Positions 8,906 through 18,355 are shown, numbered from the stretch's first letter. The stretch: 64,000 nt of DNA from Chryseobacterium vaccae (GCF_009602705.1 NZ_VSWH01000001.1:186001-250000); one strand, 5' to 3'. The notes: generated by a model not told the origin, from the letters alone. Numbers and translations are program-made.

Positions 8906-10657
8906 TTACTTTTTAATTCCCTTTATGGTTTGTTTGGTTCCGTCTGTCATTTCTACAGTTAAGAAATAAACTCCGGAGTTAAGATCTGAAAGACTCAACT
9001 GGGCGGCTGGTTTTTCTATTGTTTTAAGTACTCTTCCTGAGGCATCAGAAACTGTTACATTTTTCACTTTTTCTATCTGAGAAATCATAACGATATCAGT
9101 GAACGGATTAGGAGAGATTTGTACTGTATTTTGCTTTGTTTTCACTTCGCTGGTTGCCAGATTTCCTGCTACCACTTTCAGGTCATCTATTCCAAGATAC
9201 CATGGAGCTCCTGTAGACGAAACATCTAGGGCAAAGTAATAAACACCTGTAGTAGGAGGGGTAAACGTTACAGAATATGGAACATAGGTGGTGGTTCCTA
9301 TATCAGGAGTGATAAATGTTCCCAAATCAGTTGCTCCGGTTATCGCCTGTTGTGTATTTACTCTTACATTTCCTGTATATCCAATATAGCTGCTCGTTGT
9401 ACCTCCTGTATTATAGTTGAAGGCAAATGTATAAGTCGTACCACCTGTCATATTGAAACCCGGTGTCCATAACTGGCTTGCAGTGGTGTTACCGTATGGT
9501 ATTCTCATATAATTAGGCGCTGATTTTGGAGTGTTGTAGGAAGTGGAGTTGGAGGATACCCATGCTTTGGTTCCGGTAACATTCAGCCAGCATGTTGGTA
9601 CAGGTCCAACGCTTGTCATACTGTCGAAATTCTCAGTCCATGGAAGGTTAATAGCTCCGCAAAGGGTTGAGAAAGTAAATGGTTTCCATAGCCCTTTAAC
9701 TCCGCCGCAATTGGATCTCACCCATAAATAATAGGTTGTGACAGCATTCAACCCCGGAATATTTACCGTTGTTACTCCTGCACCTACAGAACCCATAGGA
9801 GAAGGATTTTCCGTTGGAGGAGTAGAGTTTGTAGAATAATAATAGTCGTAACCGTCAGAAGGTGCTGAAGTCGGTGCATTCCAGCTGATTTGGGCAGATT
9901 GTGAAGTTGGTACCGCTGTAATGTTGGTTGGTGACTGACACGCCGGAACAAAACTAGAGGATACAGCAAAGATATTAGGGATTCCGGTTCCTCCTGTTTT
10001 AGCAATCGTAATGCTTTGAATGATTTTACTCTGATTCGCTGCATCCAGTACCAGCTCTTTCTGATACAATCTTGGATTGGTCCCGCCTGCAGGATCTGTG
10101 GCATTGTCTGTAAGACTTACTCTTCCTATTCCCTGAATAGCAAAGCCTGTTGCTCCATACCAATCCGATAAAGCAATTCCCGTAAAGACTTGGTTAGAGC
10201 CGTCTGAGAAATTAACAGTAGCCGATACCGTAGATGTTCCGCTTCCGCTTGTTGCAAGAAGGTAGAGCTTTAATGCAGCGGAAGGTGTTGCCAGGGTAAG
10301 TGTTCCCGAATCATTAGTTGCAGCAAGACGCAATGAATTGTTTGCATCCAGAGACGCCAGCTGATACGATAATCCCGGAGTAGCAGCTACAACAGAATTG
10401 ATCACTCCATTTACCGGAATTCCGAAATTAATAGGAGTGCTTGAAGAAGTAAGCTGAAAGTTTCTGGCTACAAATGCATAGCTCACCCCATCCACATCTG
10501 AAGTAGTGGTGGTACTGGCAGCTCCGATGCCGTTGGCAATAACATCAGCTGTAAATCCTGATTGAATCTGCAGACTTTGATAATCCTGTGCGGAAAGCGC
10601 AGTGCATGAAAAAGCCATGACCCCTACGGATAGGGCAGTGAGTAGTTTTCTTCTCAT
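8906..10657 (-). CDS. Secreted protein with fibronectin III domain and T9SS type A sorting domain
   Basis: A signal peptide (cleavage after ALSAQ) directs export. The N-terminal part (about 25-235) resembles beta-rich carbohydrate-related secreted domains but is not identified with confidence. A fibronectin type III domain follows at about 240-330 (CQSPTNITAVPTSQSAQISW). Next comes a jelly-roll-like region opening WTENFDS, of the kind often called choice-of-anchor. The last 75 residues (ISPNPFTDIVMI ... LNSGVYFLTVEM ... KGIKK) are a typical type IX secretion type A C-terminal signal. The protein is therefore expected to cross the outer membrane and end up on the surface or outside. It is monocistronic, with its own terminator. 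Confidence 0.88.
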   Translation of the reverse strand: MRRKLLTALSVGVMAFSCTALSAQDYQSLQIQSGFTADVIANGIGAASTTTTSDVDGVSYAFVARNFQLTSSSTPINFGIPVNGVINSVVAATPGLSYQLASLDANNSLRLAATNDSGTLTLATPSAALKLYLLATSGSGTSTVSATVNFSDGSNQVFTGIALSDWYGATGFAIQGIGRVSLTDNATDPAGGTNPRLYQKELVLDAANQSKIIQSITIAKTGGTGIPNIFAVSSSFVPACQSPTNITAVPTSQSAQISWNAPTSAPSDGYDYYYSTNSTPPTENPSPMGSVGAGVTTVNIPGLNAVTTYYLWVRSNCGGVKGLWKPFTFSTLCGAINLPWTENFDSMTSVGPVPTCWLNVTGTKAWVSSNSTSYNTPKSAPNYMRIPYGNTTASQLWTPGFNMTGGTTYTFAFNYNTGGTTSSYIGYTGNVRVNTQQAITGATDLGTFITPDIGTTTYVPYSVTFTPPTTGVYYFALDVSSTGAPWYLGIDDLKVVAGNLATSEVKTKQNTVQISPNPFTDIVMISQIEKVKNVTVSDASGRVLKTIEKPAAQLSLSDLNSGVYFLTVEMTDGTKQTIKGIKK

Positions 10658-10920
10658 ATTTTAACGTTTTAAAAGATTTTCATTATGGTTGTTTAGTTTC
10701 ATGTTACCATTTTTTATCAAAAAATTCACATGAATCTTTTTCAAATATAGATTGTTTGATTATAAAGATATAATTGTATTTTGTCATTTTATTAATAAAA
10801 AAATAACATAATAAAATATTTTGATTCAATAAAATTCAATATACGTTATAGTATTCTGAATATTTAAAATGTGTACTGAGAGAAATTAATGCTGCATTCT
10901 GATTTAAAATAGTAAAAAAC
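10658..10920. other. Upstream region of the T9SS cargo gene
   Basis: This AT-rich region has no gene. On the minus strand a TATATTTG -7-like element lies about 90 bp before the T9SS cargo gene, without a clear TTG partner. Confidence 0.4.
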
Positions 10921-10952
10921 AAAACCTCCAGATTCTTGATCTGAAGGTTTTT
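10921..10952 (-). terminator. Terminator of the DUF1062-like gene
   Basis: The arms AAAACCTCCAGAT and ATCTGAAGGTTTT have a single mismatch. Read on the minus strand, they are followed by a T-rich tract, placed 30 bp after the stop of the gene at 10982. Confidence 0.75.
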
Positions 10953-10981
10953 CAAAATGGCCTATAATCGTCGGAATATAT

Positions 10982-11602
10982 TTATATTCGTTTGTTATAG
11001 TAATAAATACTTTTCAGTTTTTCCCGGTTTATCCGGATGATATCTCCGTTTTTAGTTTTGTGTTTCTTCTGCAGAGGTTTTCCGTGAACAGAAATCGCCT
11101 CTGTTTCAATGAGCCGGTTTAATTGGGAGGAGGAAATAGCCAGCCCAATCCGGATAACAGAAGAAAATCTGAGGTTAAACTCAAAAGGATACCGGATGGT
11201 AAAGGTTACTGTTTCACAGTCTTCATTTATAATATCTTCTAAAGTAATGGAGTTGTGCAACACATCATATTTTACACTCTCCAGGTCAGCTTCGGTATTG
11301 TTTTTTCGTCTCATTTCTTGAGAAAAAGCGTATTCCCAGGCTGTTTCCGGGTCATTGGCCATAAATTTTTTATACAACTCCATGTTAATTGATTCTGCTC
11401 TGATACGTGAAAAGATGGTCATATTATACGTGTTGCTGCATTTTATGCATCTGTAGATGAGCCAGATATCAATATTTTTTTTCTGGGCGTTTATTCTGAA
11501 TTTTTCACTGCAGTAAAATTTTGTGCTGTCGCAATGGCTGCATCTTTTTTTGAGAAGGGGAGTGTTCCTTGCTTTAATCTCCCATATATGTTCTGTACTC
11601 AT
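10982..11602 (-). CDS. DUF1062-like protein with zinc-ribbon and S4-like end
   Basis: The 206-residue cytoplasmic protein has two CxxC pairs (RCSHCDS, RCIKCSN), probably a zinc ribbon, around the stretch FYCSEKFRINAQKKNIDIWL. This matches my memory of the DUF1062 family. The C-terminal 50 residues (SSSQLNRLIETEAISVHG ... GDIIRINR) resemble an S4 RNA-binding fold. An RNA-related role is possible but unproven. It is a single gene with its own terminator. Confidence 0.75.
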   Translation of the reverse strand: MSTEHIWEIKARNTPLLKKRCSHCDSTKFYCSEKFRINAQKKNIDIWLIYRCIKCSNTYNMTIFSRIRAESINMELYKKFMANDPETAWEYAFSQEMRRKNNTEADLESVKYDVLHNSITLEDIINEDCETVTFTIRYPFEFNLRFSSVIRIGLAISSSQLNRLIETEAISVHGKPLQKKHKTKNGDIIRINREKLKSIYYYNKRI

Positions 11603-12091
11603 TATAACGGTCTAGCTTAGTATTCTTTGATAATTTTGACCCATTATTCACTGTATACTGTTTTTGCAGAATTGCAGCAGCTAAAACATGAATAGCAGAT
11701 GCCACCGCCTTTGACAGTACAATAAATAATAGAATGAAATGAAATAAAGCCCGGACAGAATTACCCGGACAAAAGAATGATCAGCTGCAGTAAATGAAGC
11801 TGATACTAAGCGGTAATAATAAGTTTAAGAGTGGTCCTCAAAATAGGTTGTTTTACTTTTACAAGGTGAAAATAGTCAATTTACCTGAAACTTTAAAGGC
11901 TTATTGATGATTTTATTATGGTCAGGAAGCTTTTTTCATGGCTTTATCGGATATTTACTGCTATAACAAGACAAAAATTACTTTAACTTTGTCAATTGAA
12001 TGATATATGCCGGATACTGAACCTGGTACCAATGGCAGAATCATTTAAAAACTAATACTGAGTGACTTAAAATTTAGCGGATAAAACAATT
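11603..12091. other. Intergenic region between divergent genes
   Basis: No gene is seen in these 489 bp. A TAACTTTG -7-like element at 11984-11991 could serve the histidine kinase gene, giving a leader of roughly 95 nt. Short inverted repeats (CCCGGACA region near 11750) are too weak to name. Confidence 0.4.
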
Positions 12092-13819
12092 ATGAAATAT
12101 AAGTTCTTAAATTTTAAATTGAGGAAAATTGTTCATTATTCATTGATTCTGTGTATTTTACTGATACAGGTTATTATAGCGGTATTTTTTTACACCGAAT
12201 CTGTCAATGGAAAAAAACTGAAGTTTATTAAAGACCAGCTGGAGGACAGCAGGGCATTGGGAGGTCTGACTGATAACTCAAGAAGAGACTTTATGGATGC
12301 ACAGAAGTACTTCCAGAAATATATGGCAACCCAGGACGATAAAGACCTGAAACTCTATTTTGAAGCACTTAAAAAGCTGAAGAATAATTTTGATAAAATT
12401 AATAAGTATGAAAACATCAATCCAAGGTTGAAAACTAATCTGGCACGGCGGAAAAAAGATACAATGGAAGTTGTAAAGCTTAAAACCTTAATAGATTCCG
12501 TATACCAGTCTTCTAAGAATCCACCGGCTAAAATTGAAGATAAGCAATATGAACCTAAGAAATATAAAAATAACTTCGAAAACCTGAGTATAGAAACCAA
12601 AACCTATTCCGATACTGTTAAAAAGAAAGGCTTTATGGGAAGGTTGAAAGATGCCATAACGGGGAAAGTTGAGGTGAAAAAAGAAAGCACAGTAATTACC
12701 CTTACCAATAATAAAACCGTTGATCTGCCCGGGCTGAAATCAGAAATGGATAGTACCATGAAGTCAATGGATAAGCATTATGCAGGTGAAGTACAGAAAA
12801 TTAAGCTGTATGCAGTTAAAAGCCAGAAGGATAATATGCATTTTTACACCAATTTCGGGAAACTGCTGATATACAGCAACGGTCTGATTGACGTATATGA
12901 TAATGCCATTAAGGATTTTAAGTCTGAACTGGAAAAAGAATACAATGAGCAGAGCTCGGCCAATAATAAGATCAGAAAGTATCTGGTATTGGGATTAATG
13001 GTGTTGATGTTCATTGTATCCATCCTGATTATGTATTTTACAAGAGTTGCATTTATCTATGAAAGAAAACTTAACGCGGCCAATGATGAAATTAAAAGAA
13101 ACCTTAATTTCAAAAACAGGATACTGGGAATGCTCAGTCATGACTTGAGATCACCACTGAAGATTATTAATATTTTTATTGATAAGATCTACAGAACAAC
13201 AAAAGATGATACGATAAAAGATTATCTCCAGTCCATTAAATTTACCAATAGCACCCTGTTGCTACAGTCTAACCAGATTCTGGAATACACCAAAAATCAG
13301 GATGCAGATAAGAAGCTCATCAACACGGTCTTTGATCTTAAAAATGAAATCAATTCTATTGTAAAGGTTATTACACCTTACATAGAAACCCGAAATAATA
13401 AATTTGTTGTAACAGACAGGATTCCTGAAAATCTGACCGTGTATTCAGATAATATAAAGATCAATCAGGTATTTATGAATATTCTTGGAAACGCCAATAA
13501 GTTTACAGAAAACGGACAGATTGATCTTTCCCTGATTACAGAACTGGCAGGTGAAAATAAAATTTCTCTGATCACTACGGTAACCGATACGGGAGTCGGG
13601 ATATCAGAAACAGATGTTAAGAAAATTTTTGAACCGTATTATCAGGGAATTGTGTCTGATGAAATTGACAACCTTGGAGCCGGTTTAGGATTAAGTTTAT
13701 GCAAGGAAATCGTAGAGCTTTTTAATGGTGAAATATCTGTGACAAGCAAGCTTTATAAAGGAACAACCATAACATTCAGAATGAATTTAAATATCAATAA
13801 TAATGGAAATGCCAATTGA
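12092..13819 (+). CDS. Sensor histidine kinase
   Basis: This is a membrane-bound kinase of a two-component system. A first transmembrane segment (about residues 16-34) is followed by a long, charged and mostly helical external region (to about 295). The second membrane segment lies at 297-317. The HisKA box LSHDLRSPLK has its phospho-accepting His350. The ATPase domain shows the N box (ILGNANKFTENG), G1 box (DTGVGIS) and G2 box (GAGLGLSLC). The gene overlaps the response regulator gene by 17 bp, so the two are co-translated partners. The external region has no recognisable ligand-binding domain. Confidence 0.92.
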   Translation: MKYKFLNFKLRKIVHYSLILCILLIQVIIAVFFYTESVNGKKLKFIKDQLEDSRALGGLTDNSRRDFMDAQKYFQKYMATQDDKDLKLYFEALKKLKNNFDKINKYENINPRLKTNLARRKKDTMEVVKLKTLIDSVYQSSKNPPAKIEDKQYEPKKYKNNFENLSIETKTYSDTVKKKGFMGRLKDAITGKVEVKKESTVITLTNNKTVDLPGLKSEMDSTMKSMDKHYAGEVQKIKLYAVKSQKDNMHFYTNFGKLLIYSNGLIDVYDNAIKDFKSELEKEYNEQSSANNKIRKYLVLGLMVLMFIVSILIMYFTRVAFIYERKLNAANDEIKRNLNFKNRILGMLSHDLRSPLKIINIFIDKIYRTTKDDTIKDYLQSIKFTNSTLLLQSNQILEYTKNQDADKKLINTVFDLKNEINSIVKVITPYIETRNNKFVVTDRIPENLTVYSDNIKINQVFMNILGNANKFTENGQIDLSLITELAGENKISLITTVTDTGVGISETDVKKIFEPYYQGIVSDEIDNLGAGLGLSLCKEIVELFNGEISVTSKLYKGTTITFRMNLNINNNGNAN

Positions 13820-14456
13820 AAACAGGGAAATTAATTTCCTTTTAGCGGATGATCACAGCATTGTAAGGCAGGGAATGGAAATCGTTGTCAGTGATATTGC
13901 TCCTAACGCCAGAATTTATCATACCTCATCCTTGCAGCAAATTGTAGAGCTGATAAAAACCAAGGAGATAGAAATGGCCATTATTGATGCTCATTTTCCG
14001 GAAGGAAACAGCCTGCATAGCATATCACAAATGAAGACTGTAAATCCTGATATTAAAATTTTAATCTTTACAGGGCTTGAAGAAGATCTGTATGCACTTA
14101 AATTCATAAAAGCAGGAGCCAATGGCTATCTGAGTAAACTGAGTGAAGAAGAGGACGTAAGAGAAGCTGTTTCGAAATTTATACAGAACGGAGAGTACTT
14201 TTCTGAGACTTTACGAAACTTACTGGTTCAGTTTGTCTACAATCCGAGTCTCATCAATCCGCTAAGCAGTCTTACCAAAAGAGAACTGCAGATTGCTGAA
14301 ATGTATGCAGAAGGATATGGAAATCTTGAAATATCCAATGATTTGGGCATCAAACAGAATACAGTGAGCACTATTAAAAAAAATATATTTGAAAAATTAA
14401 AAATAGAAAATCTGGTTGAGCTGATCGATCTCATCAAAACCCATCATAAAATATAG
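13803..14456 (+). CDS. LuxR/NarL-family response regulator
   Basis: A receiver domain (residues 5-125) carries the acidic pair in LLADDHS, the phospho-acceptor Asp62 (IIDAHF) and the conserved Lys in GYLSKL. A LuxR-type HTH covers about 150-210 (LTKRELQIAEMYAEGYGNLE ... QNTVSTIKKNIFEKL). It is the partner of the overlapping histidine kinase. No obvious target operon lies in line, but three TATCGA copies just downstream (14492-14529) precede a possible promoter. The start overlaps the kinase stop region. Confidence 0.92.
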   Translation: MEMPIENREINFLLADDHSIVRQGMEIVVSDIAPNARIYHTSSLQQIVELIKTKEIEMAIIDAHFPEGNSLHSISQMKTVNPDIKILIFTGLEEDLYALKFIKAGANGYLSKLSEEEDVREAVSKFIQNGEYFSETLRNLLVQFVYNPSLINPLSSLTKRELQIAEMYAEGYGNLEISNDLGIKQNTVSTIKKNIFEKLKIENLVELIDLIKTHHKI

Positions 14457-14491
14457 AATTTCATCTTCAATTTTTATCATCAGAACCGTTT

Positions 14492-14571
14492 TATCGATAA
14501 ATATCTATGCTGTTATCGACAGGTATCGATGGAAATTATAGTGCATCCTGTTTTGTAATGTTGTTACTTTG
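14492..14571 (+). promoter_or_regulatory. Possible promoter with three phased TATCGA repeats
   Basis: TATCGA occurs at 14492-14497, 14514-14519 and 14524-14529, so the copies are 22 and 10 bp apart (about two and one helical turns). A TTACTTTG element at 14564-14571 is one base away from the -7 consensus TAnnTTTG. No good TTG is found at -33, as could be the case for an activated promoter. Confidence 0.4.
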
Positions 14572-14574
14572 TAC

Positions 14575-14849
14575 CAAGAAAATTTACTAATAAAAACATT
14601 AAGTCAACCAAGATATATGTGAAATAGTAAATGATCGCTTGCTAATAGAATAATAAACACAAATTATATAAAGAGCACAAATGATGAAAACGCAAGTGAT
14701 GAGATGAATAGATGTGTATGCTTGACCTTAGAGTCCGCTTCTTGAAAGCTATTATTAAAAAAACACAAATTAATATAAAGAAGTTTAATTGGTCTTTTTA
14801 GGTTAATACTACAGTTAAAAAGGGAGCAGCTGCTCCCTTTTTTATTTTT
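14575..14849 (+). ncRNA. Candidate short transcript of unknown kind
   Basis: The region lies between a possible promoter (14564-14571) and a very strong terminator (14817-14849) and holds no recognisable gene. The longest small frame is a basic 29-codon peptide at 14712-14801 (MCMLDLRVRFLKAIIKK...). It could be a small RNA, a small-peptide gene or simply a long leader. I cannot assign an RNA family. Confidence 0.35.
14817..14849 (+). terminator. Perfect palindromic terminator
   Basis: The sequence AAAAAGGGAGCAG followed directly by CTGCTCCCTTTTT is a perfect 26-bp palindrome, then TATTTTT. It can act on both strands. No annotated gene ends within 360 bp upstream, which implies a transcript of its own. 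Confidence 0.9.
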
Positions 14850-15202
14850 ATAATTATCCCGGTTAGAAGGAAATACGACAATTTTTACGCTTCTGCTTCC
14901 TAAATCGATCAATCAAACCTATTACCTCATTTTATCCTTAGCTAGTGTAAATTTCTGTTTTTTCAAAGCTGTAAGTTTAGATAAGGTCTTTGTATTTCTA
15001 AGATAAACTAAGCGCCCTTGTTTATCTTAAAAACACCCGGCGATTAATTATAAAAATGAGTTTTTCTCCAATTTTTACAGGTGGCTCCATTACTTTTAAA
15101 TAGTTTTTAATCTTTCTTTGTACTTAATAATTTTTTACATTAGGATTTAATATATCTATATATTTTGACAAAAAAACTTACAGTAATAGAGAGAATACGT
15201 TC
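14850..15202. other. Intergenic region before the DUF7710-like gene
   Basis: I see no gene, repeat or clear promoter here; the sequence is AT-rich with several A and T runs. Confidence 0.4.
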
Positions 15203-15478
15203 ATGAAAGATAATTATATATATGTTTTTATTGGAAAAAACTCCGGTTTCCCATCAGGAATTTTTACAACCTTGGAGAAAGCATTAGAATGGATAAAAAA
15301 GTATTCATTAAGTGGGATCTTAAATAAATATCCTGTAGATATAGGACTATATGATTGGGCCGTACAAAAAGATTTTTTCACAGTAGAAAATGAATATCAA
15401 AAACGATCAGAATTTGTTCAACGGTTTACTTGTGCATCAATGGAGCATCTTCATTTTGAAAATGGGAAACAAAATTGA
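15203..15478 (+). CDS. DUF7710-like small protein, possible orphan immunity protein
   Basis: The 91-residue product matches the pattern I know as DUF7710: an opening YIYVFIGKNSGFPSGIFT, then LEKALEWIKKYSLSG, YPVDIGLYDWA and a closing SMEHLHFENG. Members are often found near contact-dependent or polymorphic toxin genes and are thought to act as immunity proteins, but no toxin lies next to this one. There is no signal peptide, so it is cytoplasmic. It is flanked by long intergenic DNA and stands alone. Confidence 0.7.
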   Translation: MKDNYIYVFIGKNSGFPSGIFTTLEKALEWIKKYSLSGILNKYPVDIGLYDWAVQKDFFTVENEYQKRSEFVQRFTCASMEHLHFENGKQN

Positions 15479-15520
15479 AATATCTCAGATGATTCCATGC
15501 TTAATTTTAGAATAAAATGA

Positions 15521-16333
15521 TCAGGAACTTGCTTTCAGCATCGTGGGTGAGGTTCCATACTTCTTTTTAAATGCAAAAGAAAAGTGTGACAGGTCTTCAA
15601 AACCTACTTCAAGATAAACATCCTTAGGCTTTTTATGATGTTCCATTATCTGATAATAAGCCAGTTCAAGCCTTTTACTGATCAGCCATTTCTGTGGAGT
15701 GATATTAAAATGTTTTTTAAAATCACGGTTGAAGGTAGACAAACTCCGGCCCGTTAAATATCCCAGTTTCTCCAATGGCATATTGAACATAAAATTCCGT
15801 TCCATAAAATTAACCAGGTCAACTTTTCCCGGACTGTCAAAATTGGCAAGAACTCTGTCTACATCAGGGTTAATAGTTCTGAGGATCGTAATGGCTTCTG
15901 TAATTTTAAGGCTGGCTATATTTTCAGGGAAAGCTCCGTTCATATCAAAATAAGGAACCAATGAATTCAGAAAGCTGTCCAGCAGAGGGTGGTTATTAAA
16001 GCTGTAAATATGCTGGTTGGGAATTATCGTTTCCGGGAGATCAATTTTTTCATAGAAATGTTTCAGACGTTCCACAGAAAGATGCAGGACAACTGTTTTG
16101 TGGGGAAGCCCTCCTTTAGGGTAGTTGACAATAGTAGCCAGCTGATTTCTGGGGATCAGGAATATATCACCTGCACAAAAATTATAGGTCTTATCTGCCT
16201 GAATAATCCTGGTTTCGCCGGAAATAAACCATACCAGCATATGATCTTCAAACATAAGATCCGATTTGAACAGCTTATCCTCATAGCAGGATAGCTTAAT
16301 CTCTTTGGTCAGGTATTTTGAGATATGTTCCAT
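15521..16333 (-). CDS. AraC-family transcriptional regulator
   Basis: The N-terminal cupin-like sensor domain (residues 10-150, including CAGDIFLIPRNQLATIV) is followed by the double HTH of the AraC family (about 175-268: LGYLTGRSLSTFNRDFKKHF and VGFEDLSHFSFAFKKKYGTS). It lies 58 bp downstream of, and in the same direction as, two SDR genes, so it may be the last gene of their operon. An AraC-type direct repeat stands upstream of the first SDR gene, which makes this protein a candidate activator of its own operon. The inducer is unknown. Confidence 0.9.
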   Translation of the reverse strand: MEHISKYLTKEIKLSCYEDKLFKSDLMFEDHMLVWFISGETRIIQADKTYNFCAGDIFLIPRNQLATIVNYPKGGLPHKTVVLHLSVERLKHFYEKIDLPETIIPNQHIYSFNNHPLLDSFLNSLVPYFDMNGAFPENIASLKITEAITILRTINPDVDRVLANFDSPGKVDLVNFMERNFMFNMPLEKLGYLTGRSLSTFNRDFKKHFNITPQKWLISKRLELAYYQIMEHHKKPKDVYLEVGFEDLSHFSFAFKKKYGTSPTMLKASS

Positions 16334-16391
16334 GTTTAAATATAGCGAATTTTATCGGTTTTTATCTGTTCGGAAACTCCGGTATTCTCTG

Positions 16392-17120
16392 TCATACACT
16401 CTGCCCTCCATCGATCAGAAACTCCGATCCTGTGATAAATGAAGCATTATCACCCGCAAGATAGGTAACCAGCTTGGCTACCTCAGAAGGTTTACCGAAT
16501 CTTTTCAGAGGAACAGATTCCAGCATGGCATTTTCCAGACTGTCGTTAAGACCTATCTTCTGCATAATCTCTGTCGCTACCGGACCCGGACTTACAGCAT
16601 TAACCCGGATACCCCGGTCTGCCAATTCCAGTGCAGCTATTTTCATCAGGGTATTTAATGCCGATTTACTGGAAGCATACACAGAGGCCATGCGAGGAGA
16701 GATATGCGCTGAGCTTGAAGACAGCAGAATAACGGATGCATTATCATTCAGTAGAGGAATAAAAGTACTTAAGGTAAAAAATGCGCCTTTGAAGTTGATA
16801 TTCATCACTTCATCAAACAGTTCTTCAGAGGTAGATTCTATGGAAGCTGTTTTTGTAATCCCCGCGTTGATCAGCAGAATGTCTATTTTATCATAGCGCT
16901 GGGCAACTTCGGAAGCCAGAGCTTTTATATCTGTTATATTTGATTGATCGGCTATGATGCCGTCTGCGCCAAGTTTCGTGCAGGCAGCATCCAGAGCATC
17001 CTTTCTTCTTCCGGTGATGATAACAGAGGCTCCCTCACGGATGAATTCCTCTGCTGAGGCATATCCGATACCGCTGTTACCTCCCGTTACAACAGCAATT
17101 TTATTTTTTAATTGTTTCAT
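16392..17120 (-). CDS. Classical short-chain dehydrogenase/reductase
   Basis: This 242-residue NAD(P)(H)-dependent oxidoreductase has the nucleotide motif TGGNSGIG (12-19), the NAG motif (85-87) and the catalytic Tyr148 and Lys152 in YASSK, with a serine-rich strand before them. It is full length for a classical SDR. The substrate cannot be read from sequence. Arg38-Arg39 after the second strand suggests NADPH preference. It lies between another SDR gene (27 bp upstream) and an AraC regulator gene. Confidence 0.92.
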   Translation of the reverse strand: MKQLKNKIAVVTGGNSGIGYASAEEFIREGASVIITGRRKDALDAACTKLGADGIIADQSNITDIKALASEVAQRYDKIDILLINAGITKTASIESTSEELFDEVMNINFKGAFFTLSTFIPLLNDNASVILLSSSSAHISPRMASVYASSKSALNTLMKIAALELADRGIRVNAVSPGPVATEIMQKIGLNDSLENAMLESVPLKRFGKPSEVAKLVTYLAGDNASFITGSEFLIDGGQSV

Positions 17121-17147
17121 TTCTTTATTTTTTAATGAGCTAGTTGA

Positions 17148-18143
17148 TTAATCCGCATTGAAAGTAATTCCTGTAACTTCTTCGCTCCATGTCCAGAGGC
17201 GTTTTGCACTGTTTTCATCCAGAGAATAAGGTTTTACACCCTGAGTAACCGTATTTTCAAAGGAAAGCGGTGCAACGCCCACATCTTCGCAATACACTCC
17301 GCCGATGTTATTCAATAAAGGGCTCGTAGCGCACCATACCGTAGTGGCAGCCCCTTGAGGGATTGTTTTTAGGGAAGCCTGTACTTCTGGAAGCATATTT
17401 CCCCGATCATCAACAAATCCCATTTTTTGAAAAAGTTCCAAAGGAGCTTCTCTGCCGAGTTCAGTTCCTGCGATCGATCCTGGATGTAAAGAATAGGCTC
17501 TTACTTTATTCGATTGGGAGCGGGCATCCAGTTCAAGAGAAAAAAGATTAACGGCGGTTTTCGATTGTCCGTAGCCAAGAAGCGTTTCATATTCACGGGT
17601 AAGAAAATTAGGGTCTTCAAAATCAAAAGGAGCGAACTGGTGTCCCTGTGATGATACATTCACAACTCTTGCCCCGTCAGCACTTTTGAGAGCGGGCCAC
17701 AGTCTTGCTGTTAACTGAAATTGAGCCAGATAATTGGTTGCCAATTGAGATTCAATACCGCGCACATCTTTACGGAAAGGAACCCACATGATCCCTGCAT
17801 TGTTGATCAGCAGATGTAATGACCTTCCCGAAGCCAGAAATTTTTTCGCAAAATGATCTATGGATGCCGGATTCATCAGGTCCATGGGTTCAATTTCTAC
17901 ATTAGAAATCCCATAAAGATTCTCTCTCGCCTTTTCTACATTCCTGGCAGGAACAATAACAGTTGCTCCGGCAGCAGCCAGGGTTTTAACGGTTTCCAGA
18001 CCTATTCCTGTATTTCCTCCGGTAACGATGGCTGTTGTACCTGAAAGATCAATTCCTTTAATAACATCTTCTGTTGTTGATTTTGCATTAAATCCTGAGT
18101 TGAGAGGCTTTTGCAGCACTCCCTGGTAATTGTTGGTTTCCAT
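17148..18143 (-). CDS. SDR family oxidoreductase, retinol-dehydrogenase/WWOX-like
   Basis: The 331-residue protein is longer than a classical SDR, like the retinol-dehydrogenase/WW-domain-oxidoreductase-type group. It shows TGGNTGIG (41-48), NNAG (114-117) and Tyr191/Lys195 in YGQSK. It is cytoplasmic with no membrane segment. It heads an operon with the second SDR and the AraC gene. Its upstream region carries the -7 element TACCTTTG (minus strand) and two direct repeats typical of an AraC operator. Confidence 0.9.
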   Translation of the reverse strand: METNNYQGVLQKPLNSGFNAKSTTEDVIKGIDLSGTTAIVTGGNTGIGLETVKTLAAAGATVIVPARNVEKARENLYGISNVEIEPMDLMNPASIDHFAKKFLASGRSLHLLINNAGIMWVPFRKDVRGIESQLATNYLAQFQLTARLWPALKSADGARVVNVSSQGHQFAPFDFEDPNFLTREYETLLGYGQSKTAVNLFSLELDARSQSNKVRAYSLHPGSIAGTELGREAPLELFQKMGFVDDRGNMLPEVQASLKTIPQGAATTVWCATSPLLNNIGGVYCEDVGVAPLSFENTVTQGVKPYSLDENSAKRLWTWSEEVTGITFNAD

Positions 18144-18169
18144 TGTTTTGTTATTTAAATGTTACATGA

Positions 18170-18235
18170 CAAAGGTATCGCGGAATTTTCTGCAGCGTTT
18201 TGCTGTAAATGTCAATTTACTTTGTTGTAAATGTC
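18170..18235 (-). promoter_or_regulatory. SDR operon promoter with AraC-type direct repeats
   Basis: On the minus strand a TACCTTTG -7 element lies at 18170-18177. Two near-identical 15-bp repeats (plus strand TTTGCTGTAAATGTC at 18199-18213 and TTTGTTGTAAATGTC at 18221-18235) lie 22 bp apart, about two helical turns. The nearer repeat touches the position of the missing -33 TTG. This is the layout expected where an AraC protein activates by replacing the -33 contact. Confidence 0.65.
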
Positions 18236-18355
18236 ATACTGGTAAAAATGAGATGATGGGTTTCCATAAAGATAATCGTGACGTTTTAAGTATATTTGAG
18301 TTTGAGAATTAAAATCATTGAAAATCATAAAGTAAGAATATTTAACTAAATTGAT

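Noticed and set aside
14712..14801. 29-codon basic peptide as a gene
   Set aside because: It lies in the candidate short transcript, but length and AT-rich composition allow chance. It is mentioned under the transcript only.
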